64,000 nucleotides of DNA from Silene latifolia (GCF_048544455.1 NC_133526.1:7084001-7148000); one strand, 5' to 3'. Shown: positions 10,907-24,639, numbered from the stretch's first letter. A program made the numbers and translations. The notes: generated by a model not told the origin, from the letters alone.

Positions 10907-13900
10907 TCACACGACAAAGACGAGGACAAAGAGTATTACAAAAAGCACCACCAAAAATAGTATCATCATAATTTGGCCCTTCGCCCCTGCCTTTTTCATT
11001 ACGATTTCGACCTTTTTCTGCAGAAGGGTAAATAAAGGCATCACAACGGTAATTTATTTATTACATTCTTGACAAAAAGTACTTCGTATGTGAATATTGC
11101 CCTGTAATACCTGAAGAAAGTCAAGCCGATTTGAGGTGCTGTCCATTTCAGTACCCAGGTCGTCAATGATTTTCTCCTGCAGTAGACCATAGGGCAAAAA
11201 CATGAGTCGATAATCAATCTCAAAGCACAAAGTTCAAAGGTAAGATGCGCAAGCATGGATCACAGTAGTAAATCTCGACTTGTAACTTGATCCTAAAATC
11301 GGTAATCAAGGTTAATCTCGGCAGATAATGTGGCAGCAGTAACCTTCAAAACCTTCATACCTTCTCGCGGCAGAGATTTAGTACCAGGGCATGGTTTACT
11401 ACGTACAGAACTAACAGAAGAAATCGCCCATAAACTATAGTTTTGTAAAAGTAAAAGTCCAAACAGAACGGTATCAGACTATCAACATGGTACCATGGCA
11501 GGATTTAATGATTTATTATCAAGATAGTACTGAGATTTAATAGTTTAAGTTTCCACACTAAGGTTGCACTAACCTGAGCAAGCAGTTCTTCATGAATATT
11601 AAGCCCAATGTGTCCAATTCTCTGGACGCTGTCACTGAGTAAGTCAAGGTCTTCATCCTGTTGCCTGCATATATTCAGAGGTTAGGTGGTTTGAATTTCG
11701 AAATCAACTTATCATCTCACTCAACAAAAGGTGAACAAGTAAAACTGTTTGTACTGTATCGCATAGTGTACAATTTTAGGAACACAAACTGCATGGAGTT
11801 TGTTCCCGGGTTCTTGATATTGAACCCAGTAGACTTCTGCAAACCAGTTCCCCTAACCAAAGGGAACACCGAACCATGCAACAATGGTTCTTCCAGCAAA
11901 AAATTTCAGAATAATCATCAGCACAGCAACAGGTAGTAAAAATAGAGCTGACTGTTTTCAAATACTGACTAGCAGATCTAGTGTTACTGTTTCAAGCTGG
12001 ATATGGAGGCTGCACTCCCAATTCCACAATAGACTGAACAGTATCTTCTCATTGTTAATTAGTCGCCAACAATTCTTTCATCCACACCGGCAACACTAAC
12101 ATCTCCTCTCTTTTTTTATATCAAATTCTTATAAGACTCCACAAAGCAAATACAATTAACACAGGTCTTTATTTTTATTTTCACATATTTATTATATTAT
12201 CCATGGGAATATCACTGTGATATCATGTGTATCGGTAATTGCAATGAGGTACCATGAAGTTTTGACAATCATAATAATCTTCAAAGTCTAGAAATTGAGT
12301 GAAACTATGATTTCCAGTTGATGGAATTGTCGTGCCATTGAGTTTTCTAGATAAACGAATTAATTTTAATGTATATGAAAAGGGTAAGATGGTAGGTATA
12401 GTGAATAATCTTCCATTATCATAGACTCATAAGAACTGTAAACTAAAGTAAAATACTGCCCATACCCTAAAAAGGCACAGTGGATTAACTAATGCGGCAA
12501 TGCAGACTGGTACTACCAGACGGCAATACTAGCTGAGCTATCTAACAACCACACTGAAACCTCGATTATTGGTTACACACTGAACAAAAATACCACTAAC
12601 AGGGGAAACCAAATGGCACTTGAACATCAACCAATACTTAAAAGAGGATCAGTGACCAAAATCAACAGGAACACTGCCATTTTTAGATCAGGACTCAGTA
12701 ATGCAGAACTTCTAATGCTCAGTTGCAAAGTGTCTAAACAAAACACATACAAGGAACGCCGTCACTGATATTGATACGAAAGTATGAGACTAACTTTCAT
12801 AGCTCTACACTATGAATCAAGCTCTACACTGTGAATCTAAGCAATTGATTGTTATTGTGGGTGACAGATTTACCATTGAACGTGAATAGACAGGAAGGGA
12901 GCAATACGCAAACACATATACCAACACACACATGAAAAACTAGTATAAGGAAGGCATATAAGAAAGGGAATTATGACATTACTTTATCAGAAGCAATTGT
13001 CTATCAGATTCAGATGATATTAAATCATCGTTGTGTTGCCCATATTGATTGGATGTTTCTGTTGGATTTGACTGATCCATAGGAAGCCTCATCAGCTCCC
13101 GGTGTGAATCATGATAGCTGAGACCCTTGCCGGCAGATACTTTTTTCTTCACAGTGCCCACCTAATAAACATTCACATGACATGGATACACAAACAACGC
13201 ATCAATAATATCCTCCCAAATGTCCCTGGGCACAATATCTATACCTCAAAAGATCATTGTCTTTGTTCATAAAGAGGTTTCATAAGTTACACTCCCAGCC
13301 TTGAGACAATAATGAGAAGAAACGAGACATCAGTTCCCTTTTATTATTTTGCTTCCCTTATCTTCATCGATCATATGATCTATTTATTTTGTCAACTTGC
13401 ATCTAGCAGGATACTGACTAACCAAAGTAAACAAACGTATGAACTCCAAAACTTAAACTGAAGGGTCTTATTTACACCAAAGGGCTTCAAAAGCCACCAA
13501 ATAAATAACATCTATATGAACCGAGGTTTTAAAGAACTTGAAACTCACTGTTAGACACAAAATTTAGAAACAAAAATCTAGAGGTTTTGAGAAATAACCA
13601 AACAAACATACAAATCATATAATAAGACATAAAATCAAGCCAAACTCGTGTATCCACGTGGATACTTTGCCTGTATTCAACCCTTTACAATATCAGGTAT
13701 CATTCCATCCAAACTCCCAAGTATATCCATGTTACTTCTAGTCACTTTTAATTATATATTCTTGAGTCTTACCTACATTCCACTATCTTACAAGATTATC
13801 ATGCTTCAAGCCTCCAAACACTACTTCCACTTAGTCTCTCAGAGTCTGACCTCTATATTCATGTTGGGTTAGCATGGAAAAAAGGAATTAGGAGGTGGCA

Positions 13901-16170
13901 GTAGACAGGAATTCTGTATCTAAGCAGAGACTAGTTAGCTTTCCTTACCAAATTCCCTCTATTTCTCGAAAAATTCCATTTTAAAATCAACACCAAATAA
14001 TGAACTTATGAAGACTCTTATAAGAAGATGCTTTTTCTAAAATTCCTTTTTAAAAAAATACCCACAACATGCATCACCACTTTGCTAAATTAGTAATTGT
14101 TTTTTCACACTTGAAGCAGCAATAGTAGTACCTGATCACGTGCAGTTCTAGTCCATTTTCGTCGTTTCTCCAGCTCTGCGATATCAATGCCAAAGTAAGC
14201 AGGGTCCCTGGAAGCGACAGAAATCGCCTTGTCCAACTCATCAACCTTCCTATCAAAAGAACAGGTTTTAGTGCTGTTTAGAAGACTAGGAAAGTGGTTA
14301 AAATGGGGTTTATAAAACGTTTATCCGGACAAGACAATAGGCAAAGTATAGGGATAGAGTTATACAATCCTCTGGATACTAGGTTATTGAAGCAATAAAA
14401 AAGGTATAGATTCAGTGGATCTTACAGACACACTAAGTTGCTGCTTTCTTAATGAATTGACAAAACATAGTTTATATACAGAGGATTTGGAAATTTATAA
14501 TAAAGCTAATAACCAAAAAGTTAGAATTCTATTCTACCAAAGGTTCCTTTGACATTTTATTTTAATTTAGGGAAATGTTTACTTAATGGTTCCTTGATAT
14601 ACTCGACAACCAAAAAATCAAGCTAAACATGATCTGATTAGCTTCAATTTGACTATTCAGTTCTCGTATTTTGACTTTGGTTTGAAGAAACAAAAAAGCA
14701 AGTTTGATATGATCTACAACTCTACAAGTCGTCGCAAAAGTTTTTTACAGGCACCAACGTAGCAAGCACTCTCAGTAATAAAGAAAATAAAACTAGTCTC
14801 GCATTATTGTGCAAAAAGAACATCTATTGTCCTTAAGATAACACCTCATAAAAGTAACTCTCAAAAACCAAAGCAGCATGTATCACATCTATGATTCTAT
14901 GTAGAAGAAAAGATGCAAATAAGATCAACTACATCACAACGCAGGAATATTTACGATATATACCTGCTCTTGAATGCTCTCACAGCCAGCGATGACCACT
15001 GTCGTAAGTCGCGCTTGCTCCCCAGTACCATAAGCTGCAGATTCCCATTGATGGAAACTAGATAGTAGCTTATCAATCTGAAAAAAGAGAAACTGACTCA
15101 AAAAAAACATGGCAGAATACATCACAGATCCCCAACATTCACATTCTAACATAGATCAAAAGCTGTCACAATCCCTCCAACTACAGGAGACTACAAGTAT
15201 AAATGAAATCCGACACAATTACACAAAGTTACTAGCGAGAAATTACCTAACCATATAATTAAATATCGGGTTCAGTCACAGTATCAACTGTCAAGGCCTA
15301 ATCTTTATATTCAACAAATATCGCCTCAAAATACAGCAAACATACTAACAGGAAGTCACCTAATAGTCCTAATTACAGACTTCAATATCGGGTTCAGTCG
15401 CAATATCAATTGTGGTAACCCAATTTTGATATACAATAAATATCGCCTCAAAATACAGCAAAGTTACTGGCAGGAATCGCCTAACTACAGACTTCAATAT
15501 CGGGTTCAATCGCAGTGTCAACTGTGGTAACCCAATTTTGATATACAATAAACATCGCCTCAAAATACAGCAAAGTTACTGACAGGAAACACCCAACTAC
15601 AGACTTCAGTATCGGGTTCAGTCGCAGTGTCAACTGTGGTAACCCAATTTTTGCATAAGATAAATATCGCCTCAAAATACAGCAAAATTACTAACAGGAA
15701 ATCAGGAAGCCACCTAATTACAGACTTCAATATCGGGTGCAGTCGCAGTATCAACTGTGGTAACCCAATTTTGATATACGATAAATATCGCCTCAAAATA
15801 CAACAAAGTTACTAACAGGATATCAACAAGTGACACAATTATCTATTGGTCCAGTCGCGGTATCAACTGTCACGACCTAATCTTAATATACGATACATAT
15901 CGCCTCAAAATACAGCATAATGCACCCAAATCTCAATCGAACTAAACCCTAATTCTTATTTAAAACGATCGTACGACGTCGTAATTAGGAAACAGACCTA
16001 AATCATATAGAATTACGCCATGAACTCAATTACTAACTAGCAAAATAATTGATCACTTTGTAGGGCAGCTAATTAAAAGAATATGAAGAATAATTAGGGA
16101 TGAAAAGGAAACTAACAGAATCTTGGATCTCTTCCTTGACGATGTAAAAAGGATCTTGAGCAGACGACAT
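10907..16170 (-). CDS. SYP61: syntaxin of the SYP61 type (Qc-SNARE), seven exons, 242 aa
   Basis: SYP61 is a Qc-SNARE of the plant trans-Golgi network that works with SYP4-group syntaxins and VTI12 in membrane fusion. Exons (minus) are 16170-16117, 15077-14964, 14245-14132, 13161-12983, 11664-11574, 11176-11111 and 11017-10907, all with GT/AG borders and continuous frame. The start gives MSSAQDPFYIVKEEIQDS, as in SYP61. An N-terminal syntaxin-6-like helical region (residues about 5-95, with AYFGIDIAELEKRRKW) is followed by a linker and a SNARE motif from about residue 150 (SESDRQLLLIKQQDEDLDLL, then VQRIGHIGLNIHEELLAQEK); Q184 is the probable zero-layer Gln. The C-terminal anchor spans residues 222-242. 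The length matches the usual 245 aa. No defect is visible. A MULE sits about 290 bp upstream, and a broken duplicate lies at 33.2-37.8 kb. Confidence 0.95.
15244..15905. repeat. minisatellite, about six copies of a 112-122-bp unit, in SYP61 intron 1
   Basis: The landmark TATCGCCTCAAAATACA recurs at about 15319, 15441, 15553, 15665, 15786 and 15898. Each unit also holds TATCGGGTTCAGTCGC and ATCAACTGTGGTAACCC or variants. The small frames repeated on the minus strand here are by-products of the array. A shorter, more diverged version sits in the same intron of the pseudogene copy. Confidence 0.9.
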
Positions 16171-16462
16171 CTTTAAGATCGAAATCGCGAAAGAATTGAT
16201 GATTTGTTGACGCGATTTACGATGTGTTGGTTGTTGTTGATGTTGGATTTACAGATGCTCTCTTCACTTGTTGGTTGTAATTTGTAAATCCAAAACTTCT
16301 GACTTGTGGAAAATTGAAGATGGGTCGTGTACTCGTGTTGGACCTTCTGGTATGTGGCCAACAACAATGAAGTGGTTTCGGGTCGGGTAATTACTATACG
16401 TATTTACGTTTATTTTACGATTATTTTATTTCACAAATATTGGTGATGTATTGGGTTTTGAT

Positions 16463-17256
16463 GGGTCTTTTGCCAAAATAACTGTTTGTTTAAAATTATT
16501 CGCCAAAATAACCATTACATCAAACTATTGTCCAAACTAACCATATATAGGTTAAAAAAAAATGTTTAGCTTAATTAAACCACCTTAACTAATGAACAAG
16601 AGAACTAAATAAAGAAGATAGTAAAATTTAGTAAAAATAGAATTATACTCCATCCTATTCATTTTTTAAAATTATGGAATAATGATTATATTCACCACTA
16701 AAAAAAGTACACAATTATTAACACATACAAAATAAAATATACTTAGATTTACTGTTTTCGTTTCAATATCAAGATCAGTAAAATCATCGGTTGTTCTAAT
16801 AGAAATTAAATTAAAATTCACCAGAAAATTAGTAAATTAAATTCAAATTATATGATCTACTCAAGCCTAAGTCCTCAACGATCGTGTACTTCGTATTTGT
16901 AAAATTTGGATTAATAGCTTTGTTATCATGCTATATTTTGTATGAAGTGCTGGGTTAGAAAATTTTGAGATACAAGAATTTCCTACGAGTCTGTTACTAC
17001 TATACTATTAGTCCTCCTTTAATGGTAAAATCAATCTTGCAATTTAATGTGTAATTTATCAAATGAGTGAGATTCATTAAAAAAAAAATTTAACAATTAT
17101 TTTTAATGAAAACAATGTGAATAGGCTAACAATATTTGTGGGTTAATTAAGGTAAAAACTCTTTTAGCTAAGATATTGCTAGTTTGGCAAATACTTTGAT
17201 GAAATGGTTATTTTGGCGAATAGTTTGAAGCATATGGTTATTTTGGCAAAAGACCC
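16463..17256. mobile_element. non-autonomous MULE, 794 bp, 9-bp TSD, upstream of SYP61
   Basis: Target duplications GGTTTTGAT lie at 16454-16462 and 17257-17265 and match exactly. The inverted ends begin GGGTCTTTTGCCAAAATAAC and extend about 80 bp with moderate divergence. The interior is AT-rich with no transposase. It is inserted about 290 bp upstream of the SYP61 start codon. Confidence 0.88.
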
Positions 17257-17265
17257 GGTTTTGAT

Positions 17266-19196
17266 TGCCTAACTCTACATCAATTGTTCGTCCATTTTAG
17301 ATTTTCGGTCACCATTTCTGTGGTGGAGCAAAAAAAATTTCCTATTGGGATTTTGACTTAATAATTTTTTCTTTTTGATTAACGGAAGAAATAAAATCTC
17401 ATAGACCTATAGAGAGTAGAGTCCCAGAAAATTCATAAGAAGCAGGGATATAACAAAACGAGTACAAAACAAACAATTCATCATTTTCAACACGAAAAAC
17501 TTGCGTACTAGTATCACGCACCAAGCCTCCTTTGCATAGTCCTTTTCTCCTTCCATGATCTTAATGTTGTCCAATTGTTTAACCATTCCTCCAAAGTGTA
17601 GGATAAAAGTGTCATCCATGATGTGCACCCCATCCAAAACTCAAGAACATTTTGACTTAATAATTAAACTTATTTTTCTTTTTGGGGTTTTGACTAAATA
17701 ATCACACTTTTTCTTCGCAATAAAAAAAGTATAAATTTTCACCTTAAAAATTAGTCACACTAAAAAATGTAAGTTTTGACTTGTGTTAGGACCTCGAAAC
17801 CTTATGCATGGATGCCCATGTGACGACCTTTTTTCATCAATTTATTTTCGGTTCTAATTTGTTGATTTTAATGGGGAGATATAGATAATAAATAGTCATA
17901 CCTACGGTTAAAAAGTCCTCTGTGTTATGTTGCGTAGTGTCAAATTATAGATATGTCTAATCTAGTCTTAAACCACTACATTTTTAAAATCACGCAAATT
18001 TAACAATAAAAGATGAGTTATCAAAACGTTGTGGAGTAAAGACTTCACCAGCTACTATAAAAAATGTGATGCGAACGGCAAACCATGTATCGCGACTAGG
18101 TGGACCACCTTACTTGAGTCATATTGTCGAGACAACTAAGTTTTGAAGGGGGATAATTGACACTTTTTTCTTGGTTTATGTCAGTTTCTCTATTATTGAG
18201 CTTAAATGCGAAGCTGAGGATCCCTATATTTTGATAAATTTCTCGTCTCACTTATTCTAAAATTACTACATTTGCTCTAATTAGTCTCTTACGAGCAATT
18301 TTATACTAAATTTTGTAAATCCGAGTCATTTATAAAAGAATCATCGCCAATAAAATCAAAAAAACATTTGTTAGAAGAGTCTGTTGCACAAGATCATTAG
18401 TAAATTCGGTAAACAAATTAGTTCATGTCGAATTTGTGTCATACATCAAAATTTTCGTCAACAAAATTTAAGAAGCTACCTCCAACTTATTAAAACCAAG
18501 GGAAAATTAAAACCAAACAACTCACACAAATAAATGAGGAGCATTGATAACAAAACTAAATATCCCCCGACTCCTTTTCCCAGCAGAAAGACTTGCATAA
18601 AATCTTCCATATTCTCCTTTAATACAGTGTTCTGTAAAACAACTTTTTTAATATGGTAAAATTATTTTTTTGGTCCATGCTCTATACCACAGTAGCACAG
18701 CCACCACAAAAAATTGAAACCAACATGACAAAAAAAAGTAAAACAGTAGTCCTTATTAGATAACTCAATCTAGGCTAAGTCGCCACCTCTAAAACATATT
18801 ATCGGTCTTTTCACTAGATTTTCGAACATTATTGTTCTCAACGATTAAACTGACTTTTCAATTTTGAAGATTTAAAATTCATCAGATTTCAAAAAGTAAA
18901 ATTCTCCAAGTTTATACCAAATTCACATTGTACTCAATTAAGCTGCAAGTGTTCTTTCACTCGAACATTATTGTTCTTTTAAGTCGAGACGCAACAGTAA
19001 CATTGGTTCATATTATAATCAGTCGTAAACTCGTAATATACTTGGATTACTATGTGTTGCATGCCTTGTATGATTTTGGTCATGACTTATGTATACAACT
19101 CTTCAGTCTTCATCACTTGCAATAAAAATAAACACAAGAGACAAAGTCCGCGACAACAATAAGACATAGTGAGGAAACTGTCACAGGAGATAAAAC
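17266..19196. other. no gene recognised
   Basis: AT-rich DNA. A 76-codon minus-strand frame at 17407-17637 has no recognisable similarity and no splice context. I see no terminal repeats or duplications that would define an element here. Confidence 0.4.
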
Positions 19197-19499
19197 TTAT
19201 GCCACAAGATCATCAAAAGTTGGAAACAGAAATGGACTGACAACTGCATCAATTTCATTCAGCGACGAGCAAATTATCCGAAATTCAACATTAATCACCA
19301 TTGCCATTTCTAAGACCCTTCTAAATGTCCAAACTTTGGAAATTCTCTCTATGAGGAACAGTAGAGCAGTAACCTCCGTGCTCCACATGTGATACACAGT
19401 ATTTCTACAGTACTCTTCTCCATCTTCTACTGTTGTTGCTGCTGCTTTCTTCATTTCTTCATCACTCTGATGCTCCTCCTTCTCTCTTCGTTTCTTCAT
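19197..19499 (-). CDS. hypothetical 100-aa frame, not recognised
   Basis: It starts MKKRREKEEHQSDEEMKKAA, a charged N terminus, followed by a more hydrophobic part with MWSTEVTALLFLIERISKVW and ends PTFDDLVA. Composition is more protein-like than that of the surrounding random frames, but I recognise no family. It may be one exon or a chance frame. Confidence 0.25.
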   Translation of the reverse strand: MKKRREKEEHQSDEEMKKAAATTVEDGEEYCRNTVYHMWSTEVTALLFLIERISKVWTFRRVLEMAMVINVEFRIICSSLNEIDAVVSPFLFPTFDDLVA

Positions 19500-20298
19500 C
19501 GCTAATTTCTTATACTTATCTCATCCTAATTCTCTAAATTGCTTGATATCGATTAGATATTCAATCTCAATTATTATAACCCTTTTCCCTCATCAAACAA
19601 CAAAACCCCATTTACCAACACCAATAACCATATCTTTGAGACAGCAAAATGGGGAAGATGGTCCTATTGTTGGGTGATGAAGATGGTCATATATATTCTC
19701 AACTCATCGATTCTCTAAACTGCTCGATGTCGATTAGTTCAATCTGATCGATGGTCCTATTTTCGATGATGAAGATTGCTCGCATTTGTTACGATTAGGG
19801 CTACAACTATTGATGATTCCCCATAGAAGGCTGTGGATCTGGAATTTTTTCGTGCATCTGGTTATAACTCGCTCAAGCCCAGGTATTGATTTCATTTGCT
19901 GATTTTCTCCTTTTTAATTTACTAATTTTTTGTGTTTTGATTTCCGTCTTTACCCATTAATAAAACCTTAAGAAACTTGCTTGTGAAATCATATGCTTTC
20001 CAATTCCGAGATTTGGAAAGTACTGTATTAATAGGTTTGATCTTGGCTGTAAGCTCAAACAATGTTTTGATGCCATCTGTTTCAAATCACCGACTTGGCT
20101 TTTCATTCTGAATTTTTGCAGCAAGTAATAATTGTAATTTCTGATTTGGATAATTTCTTACTCGAGTTTTGGTGATTCTGGAATTACTTTTCGTGATTAA
20201 CTTCATCTTTTGAGATTTAGGGTTTTAATTTCTTCTTCTCAACTTAGATCTTCTAAAATCTGCGTTGTATAGTGAACTTAACAATTTATAATTTCTGA

Positions 20299-20391
20299 TG
20301 ATGATGCTCTCCCTTGCTAGCAGATAGACTTAACATTAGTTAGTCTATTCCTGGCCTCGCCCCTGATGATGCTCTCCCTTGCTAGCAGATA
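20299..20391. repeat. 28-bp direct repeat
   Basis: TGATGATGCTCTCCCTTGCT (first 20 of 28 bases) is at 20299-20326 and again at 20364-20391. It is a local duplication of unknown origin. Confidence 0.75.
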
Positions 20392-20972
20392 ATATGTACG
20401 AAGTATGTGCTTTCATCATATGAGCATGTAGTTCTGACTGTGGTCCTCTACTCATGAAGGTATGATCCAGAGTTTGTATTTCTGCTACCATCACATTCGT
20501 GGAGAGAGGCAATGAGGTTTAAGGCTAACTTCTAGGGAATCTCTCTCTGGTTTAATTATTGGATGTTAGATCGATTTCTCGATATACGAAATATCTCGAG
20601 GGTAGTTATTAATATTTTTAACAAAATTCACTTGCCTATTCGTTCGTAAAGTGGTGAACGCTTGAGCTCCCCAGCTGATTTTATTTTGTTCGCAACGTGG
20701 TCGGCGCTAGAGCTCCCATATTGAATTTATAAGACAAACTCGGTTTCTTAATATTATACGTATTCTAGCGACTGCTCTTCAGTACCTTGCGATCGGGCCG
20801 AGGTTTAACCAAATCTGGGGTTCCTTGCTGTAGTTAGGCAAACAGCAGGGAAACAACCAATGTTTATTGTCGTATTCACGGCCATATGTTCTGTGCCTGG
20901 TTTCCAACCCTGCTAACAAATCCAAACATTAAGAAACCGAGTATGTCTTCTATGTGGTCTTTTTTAATGCAG

Positions 20973-22690
20973 CTGCAGTTGTTGGGGACGAAGAATTTCA
21001 TAAACAAATTCGGCCTCCAGTGTCGGTTAGGTATTCATCTATTTCGTTTTCTTATGTGTGTCCTCTTAGTTTATTAGTTTGATTATCTTGTACATCACAT
21101 TATGGTATTAGTTTGTTACTGTATTTACCGTGGTGAATGATTGTGTAAAAGGGTGAACAGCTTAGTTGGTGTACAACTTTTACAAAGAATTGTAAGCCAC
21201 TTTTGTTTTAGGCCAACGCTGATCATCCGACAAATCATGATCCCTTCATTTCAGGGGATTTCAAGTGATGTTTAAGGAAGATCCGCATGTTACAAACAAG
21301 AATAAAGTGGTGGTTGATCCTGCGGAATCGGGGTAATTTCTAAATTTTACACTTTATTTTATTTGATGGTCACTTATAGGTGTTATTCTTCCTCTCCATT
21401 TAAGAACATGTTGAGCTCTGAGTTCAAAATATGTGGGCTGTGAGCAGTCCTTAAAGCTATATTTCAAAAGCTTTATGAACCACTTTACATTCTGAATTTT
21501 TGAAGGAGGTGGGAGAGATGGAGAAAGAGAGATAGGGGAATGGATGTAGGGGAGGAAGGGAGGTGTAGAGAGTTTCTGTTTGGTTTTAGTCATATTAAGA
21601 TTGAGAGATGGAGAGGGAGTAGGAGAGGCAGGATGGATGGGAAGGAGGAGGTACATAGAGTTTGTGCTTGGTCATGTTCAGATTGAGAGGGGGAGGTTTG
21701 GAGAGGGAAAGGGAGAGAAAGCGCCTGTGTTTGGCTTTGTTTAGGTTACCATCTTATTTAGTTTTGAAAGTTAATATTTATTTATGTAATTAATTTATTT
21801 ATGTGTTGCAATATTATTTCCTGACAGTTCTACATAAATAAATTAATTTTTAATGTGTCTCGATATGGATTCTCGCATTAATCTATAGTAGTACTTATTA
21901 TAGCATTTCAGTTACTCTCGTATGAGACTCAGTCTAATGCTAATATCGACCGAGAGACATACCCCATTGATATCGTCACTTATGTTATGTCCTGCCGATG
22001 TTATTTACTATACTAATTTGACATAGTAGAACTCACTTTTCCACAGGTGCGTGTTGCTGCCAAAGTCAATGCAGTTATGATCGCTGTGTTCACATCGTTG
22101 GGAGCAGCAGCAAGAAATTTGATTATGGTGGTATTATTACCCATTCAGCTTGAACAAAGATCCCACCCTGAGTGTTACCCACATGCCTTTCTCAACATTG
22201 AGCTTGCGAAATTTAACCAAATCATTATTGCCTATGAAATTGAACTGCATATACAGCAGGAAATTTCTTCCATTAGCTTCAGTTTTATAAAATGAACGCC
22301 ATTAGATTTACACCAATTCATGTATGAGACTATCTTACAACACGCTTCTTGTGAGACCTTTCATATAAAAGGAATACGTTATAGGTCCGAGAACCAAATT
22401 AGTAGGTGTTCTTATCTTGCCTTTAACAGGTTCATGGACATTTCGAAAGGATTAAGTTTGGATCACATTCAGCCCTCCCTATTTGCATAGTATGTCTCCC
22501 CACTTCCATATTTTAAAAATCTCAACAATAGCCATTCTATTAGTCTCCTGTACATTTTAATGCATCTGAATAATTTTATTGCATCTGAATCTATTCTTTT
22601 TTATTGCAAAGGAAAATGAATTGGGTGCAAAATCGATTCTCTCCAAGCTTCGTTTAGTAAAAGAGACGGTTTCTTCAATCCAATCTAAGG
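20973..22690 (+). other. exon-like segments of an unrecognised gene, possibly captured by a Helitron
   Basis: Several segments combine an AG acceptor, an open frame and a GT donor. They are 20973-21025; 21255-21332 (reads GFQVMFKEDPHVTNKNKVVV, then DPAES); 22047-22140 (VRVAAKVNAVMIAVFTSLGA); about 22432-22500; and about 22613-22688 (ENELGAKSILSKLRLVKETV, then SSIQSK). The first two fit one phase, but the third does not follow it in frame. I cannot name the gene. A Helitron 3' end lies 420 bp downstream in the same orientation, which would fit captured exons with their introns; that is inference. A lineage-specific host gene is the alternative. Confidence 0.35.
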
Positions 22691-23081
22691 TTAGAAATTA
22701 GAGAAAACTAGCCTGGCATTAAAAAGTAGCCTTGATCTTGGAAGGTGGAATGAGAATTCAGGGAAGTCGAGATGAGTGTGGGAGCACAAAAGACTGGAAA
22801 GGTGAAAATGTATGGGTCACCGGCTCACAGCCAATAAGTGGTCTATATCCGTCAATGCACATCTCACCGTAGAGTCATCTTAAATGGCTTAATTATCTTT
22901 CCGATTATCCGCAAGCTTGATAGTTTGAAACGAGACGGAGATGGGCCTTGTGACTCCGAGTTATCAATTTTTACCTTAGAGTTTGTACCTAAGCAATTGT
23001 TACCTAAACAAATATTATAAAAAAAACTTTTGATATGCAAGCTTAATATTTTCAAGATAGACGGAGATTGTCATTGGAACT

Positions 23082-23112
23082 CCGCGCGCAACGCGCGCGG
23101 AGGAACAACTAG
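23082..23112 (+). mobile_element. Helitron 3' terminus
   Basis: An 8-bp GC-rich stem (CCGCGCGC, loop AAC, GCGCGCGG) at 23082-23100 is followed eight bases later by CTAG at 23109-23112 and a host T. This is the classic Helitron 3' end. I could not locate the matching 5' TC end upstream, so the size of the element is unknown. Confidence 0.8.
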
Positions 23113-24639
23113 TTTCATAAAAACCTACGAACAGAAAGATAGCAATGTAACACATGAATGACTAATTTTTACCACCAGTAATAACTAAGTTAACACTGCA
23201 AGTCTCAATCTAACTACTTCAGAGTCTAAGATGACCATCACTAATCACTAATACACTTTAGAAGGCATTCTCTTTTCTCAGGCTTGCGGTTTATGACAGC
23301 AAGTCAACATTGCAACACTATGGAATCAACTATTTCTAACCGTCTCGTGGCGTCATTTTTATCCCGAATACTTCGTAGTCGTTTCTAGTACTTACTCCAT
23401 AGAAGGTCGCACGCTCGCGTACTCTCCAAACACCGAGCAATTACCTCGCCATCGCCATGACCTCTTCCTTAACGTCCTCATTTTCAAACCCGAGTAATGG
23501 GTCGACAAATTCATCCATGGCAGAGTTTAGGTATCTGTTTTTGAACATATTGGCCAGGTTTATGTCGTCCCTTTGTCTGGCACTATCCATAACTTTTTTG
23601 GAGGATAGGAGCTCAGCCAAAACGACTCCAAAGCTATAGGCGTCGCTTTTTGCCGCCGCCTGAAAATATCGATAGTATTCGGGATCTACATATCCCGGAG
23701 TCCCTTGTGGAGTAGTTGAAACATGGCTGAGATCAACCGGAAATAATCTGGATATTCCAAAATCCCCAACTTTGACTGATAAATCCTTATCCAGAAGGAT
23801 GTTTTGGGTCTTGACATCACGGTGAATGACGTCTAAAGCACTAGCGGTTTCTATGGCAATGTTAAGTCTTACGGGCCATGTAAGTAGCCCGAGGTTGGCT
23901 TTACTACCACGGAGATGGTCCGTACAAGTTCCGTTTGAAATAAATTCGTATACAAGAAGAAGCTCGCTACCTTGTTGGGATCTACAGCCATAGAGAGTCA
24001 CCAAATGCTTGTGTCGAAGTTTGGCCAGGATATCGACCTCATTCAGGGATTGCTCGACCTTTTGGTTGCTCCTATCGTACATTCTTTTAATGGCTACTTC
24101 ACGGCCATCAGTCAAGGTGCCTAATTAACACAAATTCACGCATTAACATACATACTACTGTATGATAGATACGAGTAATTAACAAAGTTTCATTAAGGTC
24201 TAAAAGGGCACCGATTTATACCATGATAAACATTGCCGAAACCTCCTTTTCCAATTTGTTTTTCAGGACTGAAATGATTAGTTGCTTCTTCAAGCTCAGA
24301 GAAACTAAGACCCTGACTCCAAGATAGGTGCCTTCATTTGGTCCTATTGTAGTTGATAGTGTGTTTGGAGGTTCCTTTTTGGAATCAAGTCGTTTAGTTA
24401 TTTGGTTCTTCCTATAGCGATGTCGAAGAAAGAAGGACATAAAGCATACTAGAATCACACCTCCAGTTGCTGCTCCAACTCCTAGCCATATGACAGTGCT
24501 CCTTTTCAAGCCTTTGTGACCTGTTTAAAAAAAAAAATGATTTCAGTTAGCATAAACAGACTTGAAAATGGCATTAACACAGTTTAGTATCTGTGCAAAA
24601 CTCATTGAAGATGAGAAATGTTATATATGTTAACGATTT

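Noticed and set aside
11661-12099. Plus-strand frames over SYP61 intron 4, repeated at 33,395-33,752
   Set aside because: The similarity between the two places comes from the duplicated intron and is not evidence of coding.
15369-15815. Several overlapping frames with similar peptides in SYP61 intron 1
   Set aside because: They are produced by the minisatellite unit and lie within a well-supported intron.
17407-17637. 76-codon minus-strand frame beginning MDGVHIMDDTF
   Set aside because: No recognisable family, no splice context, and length within chance expectation for this composition.
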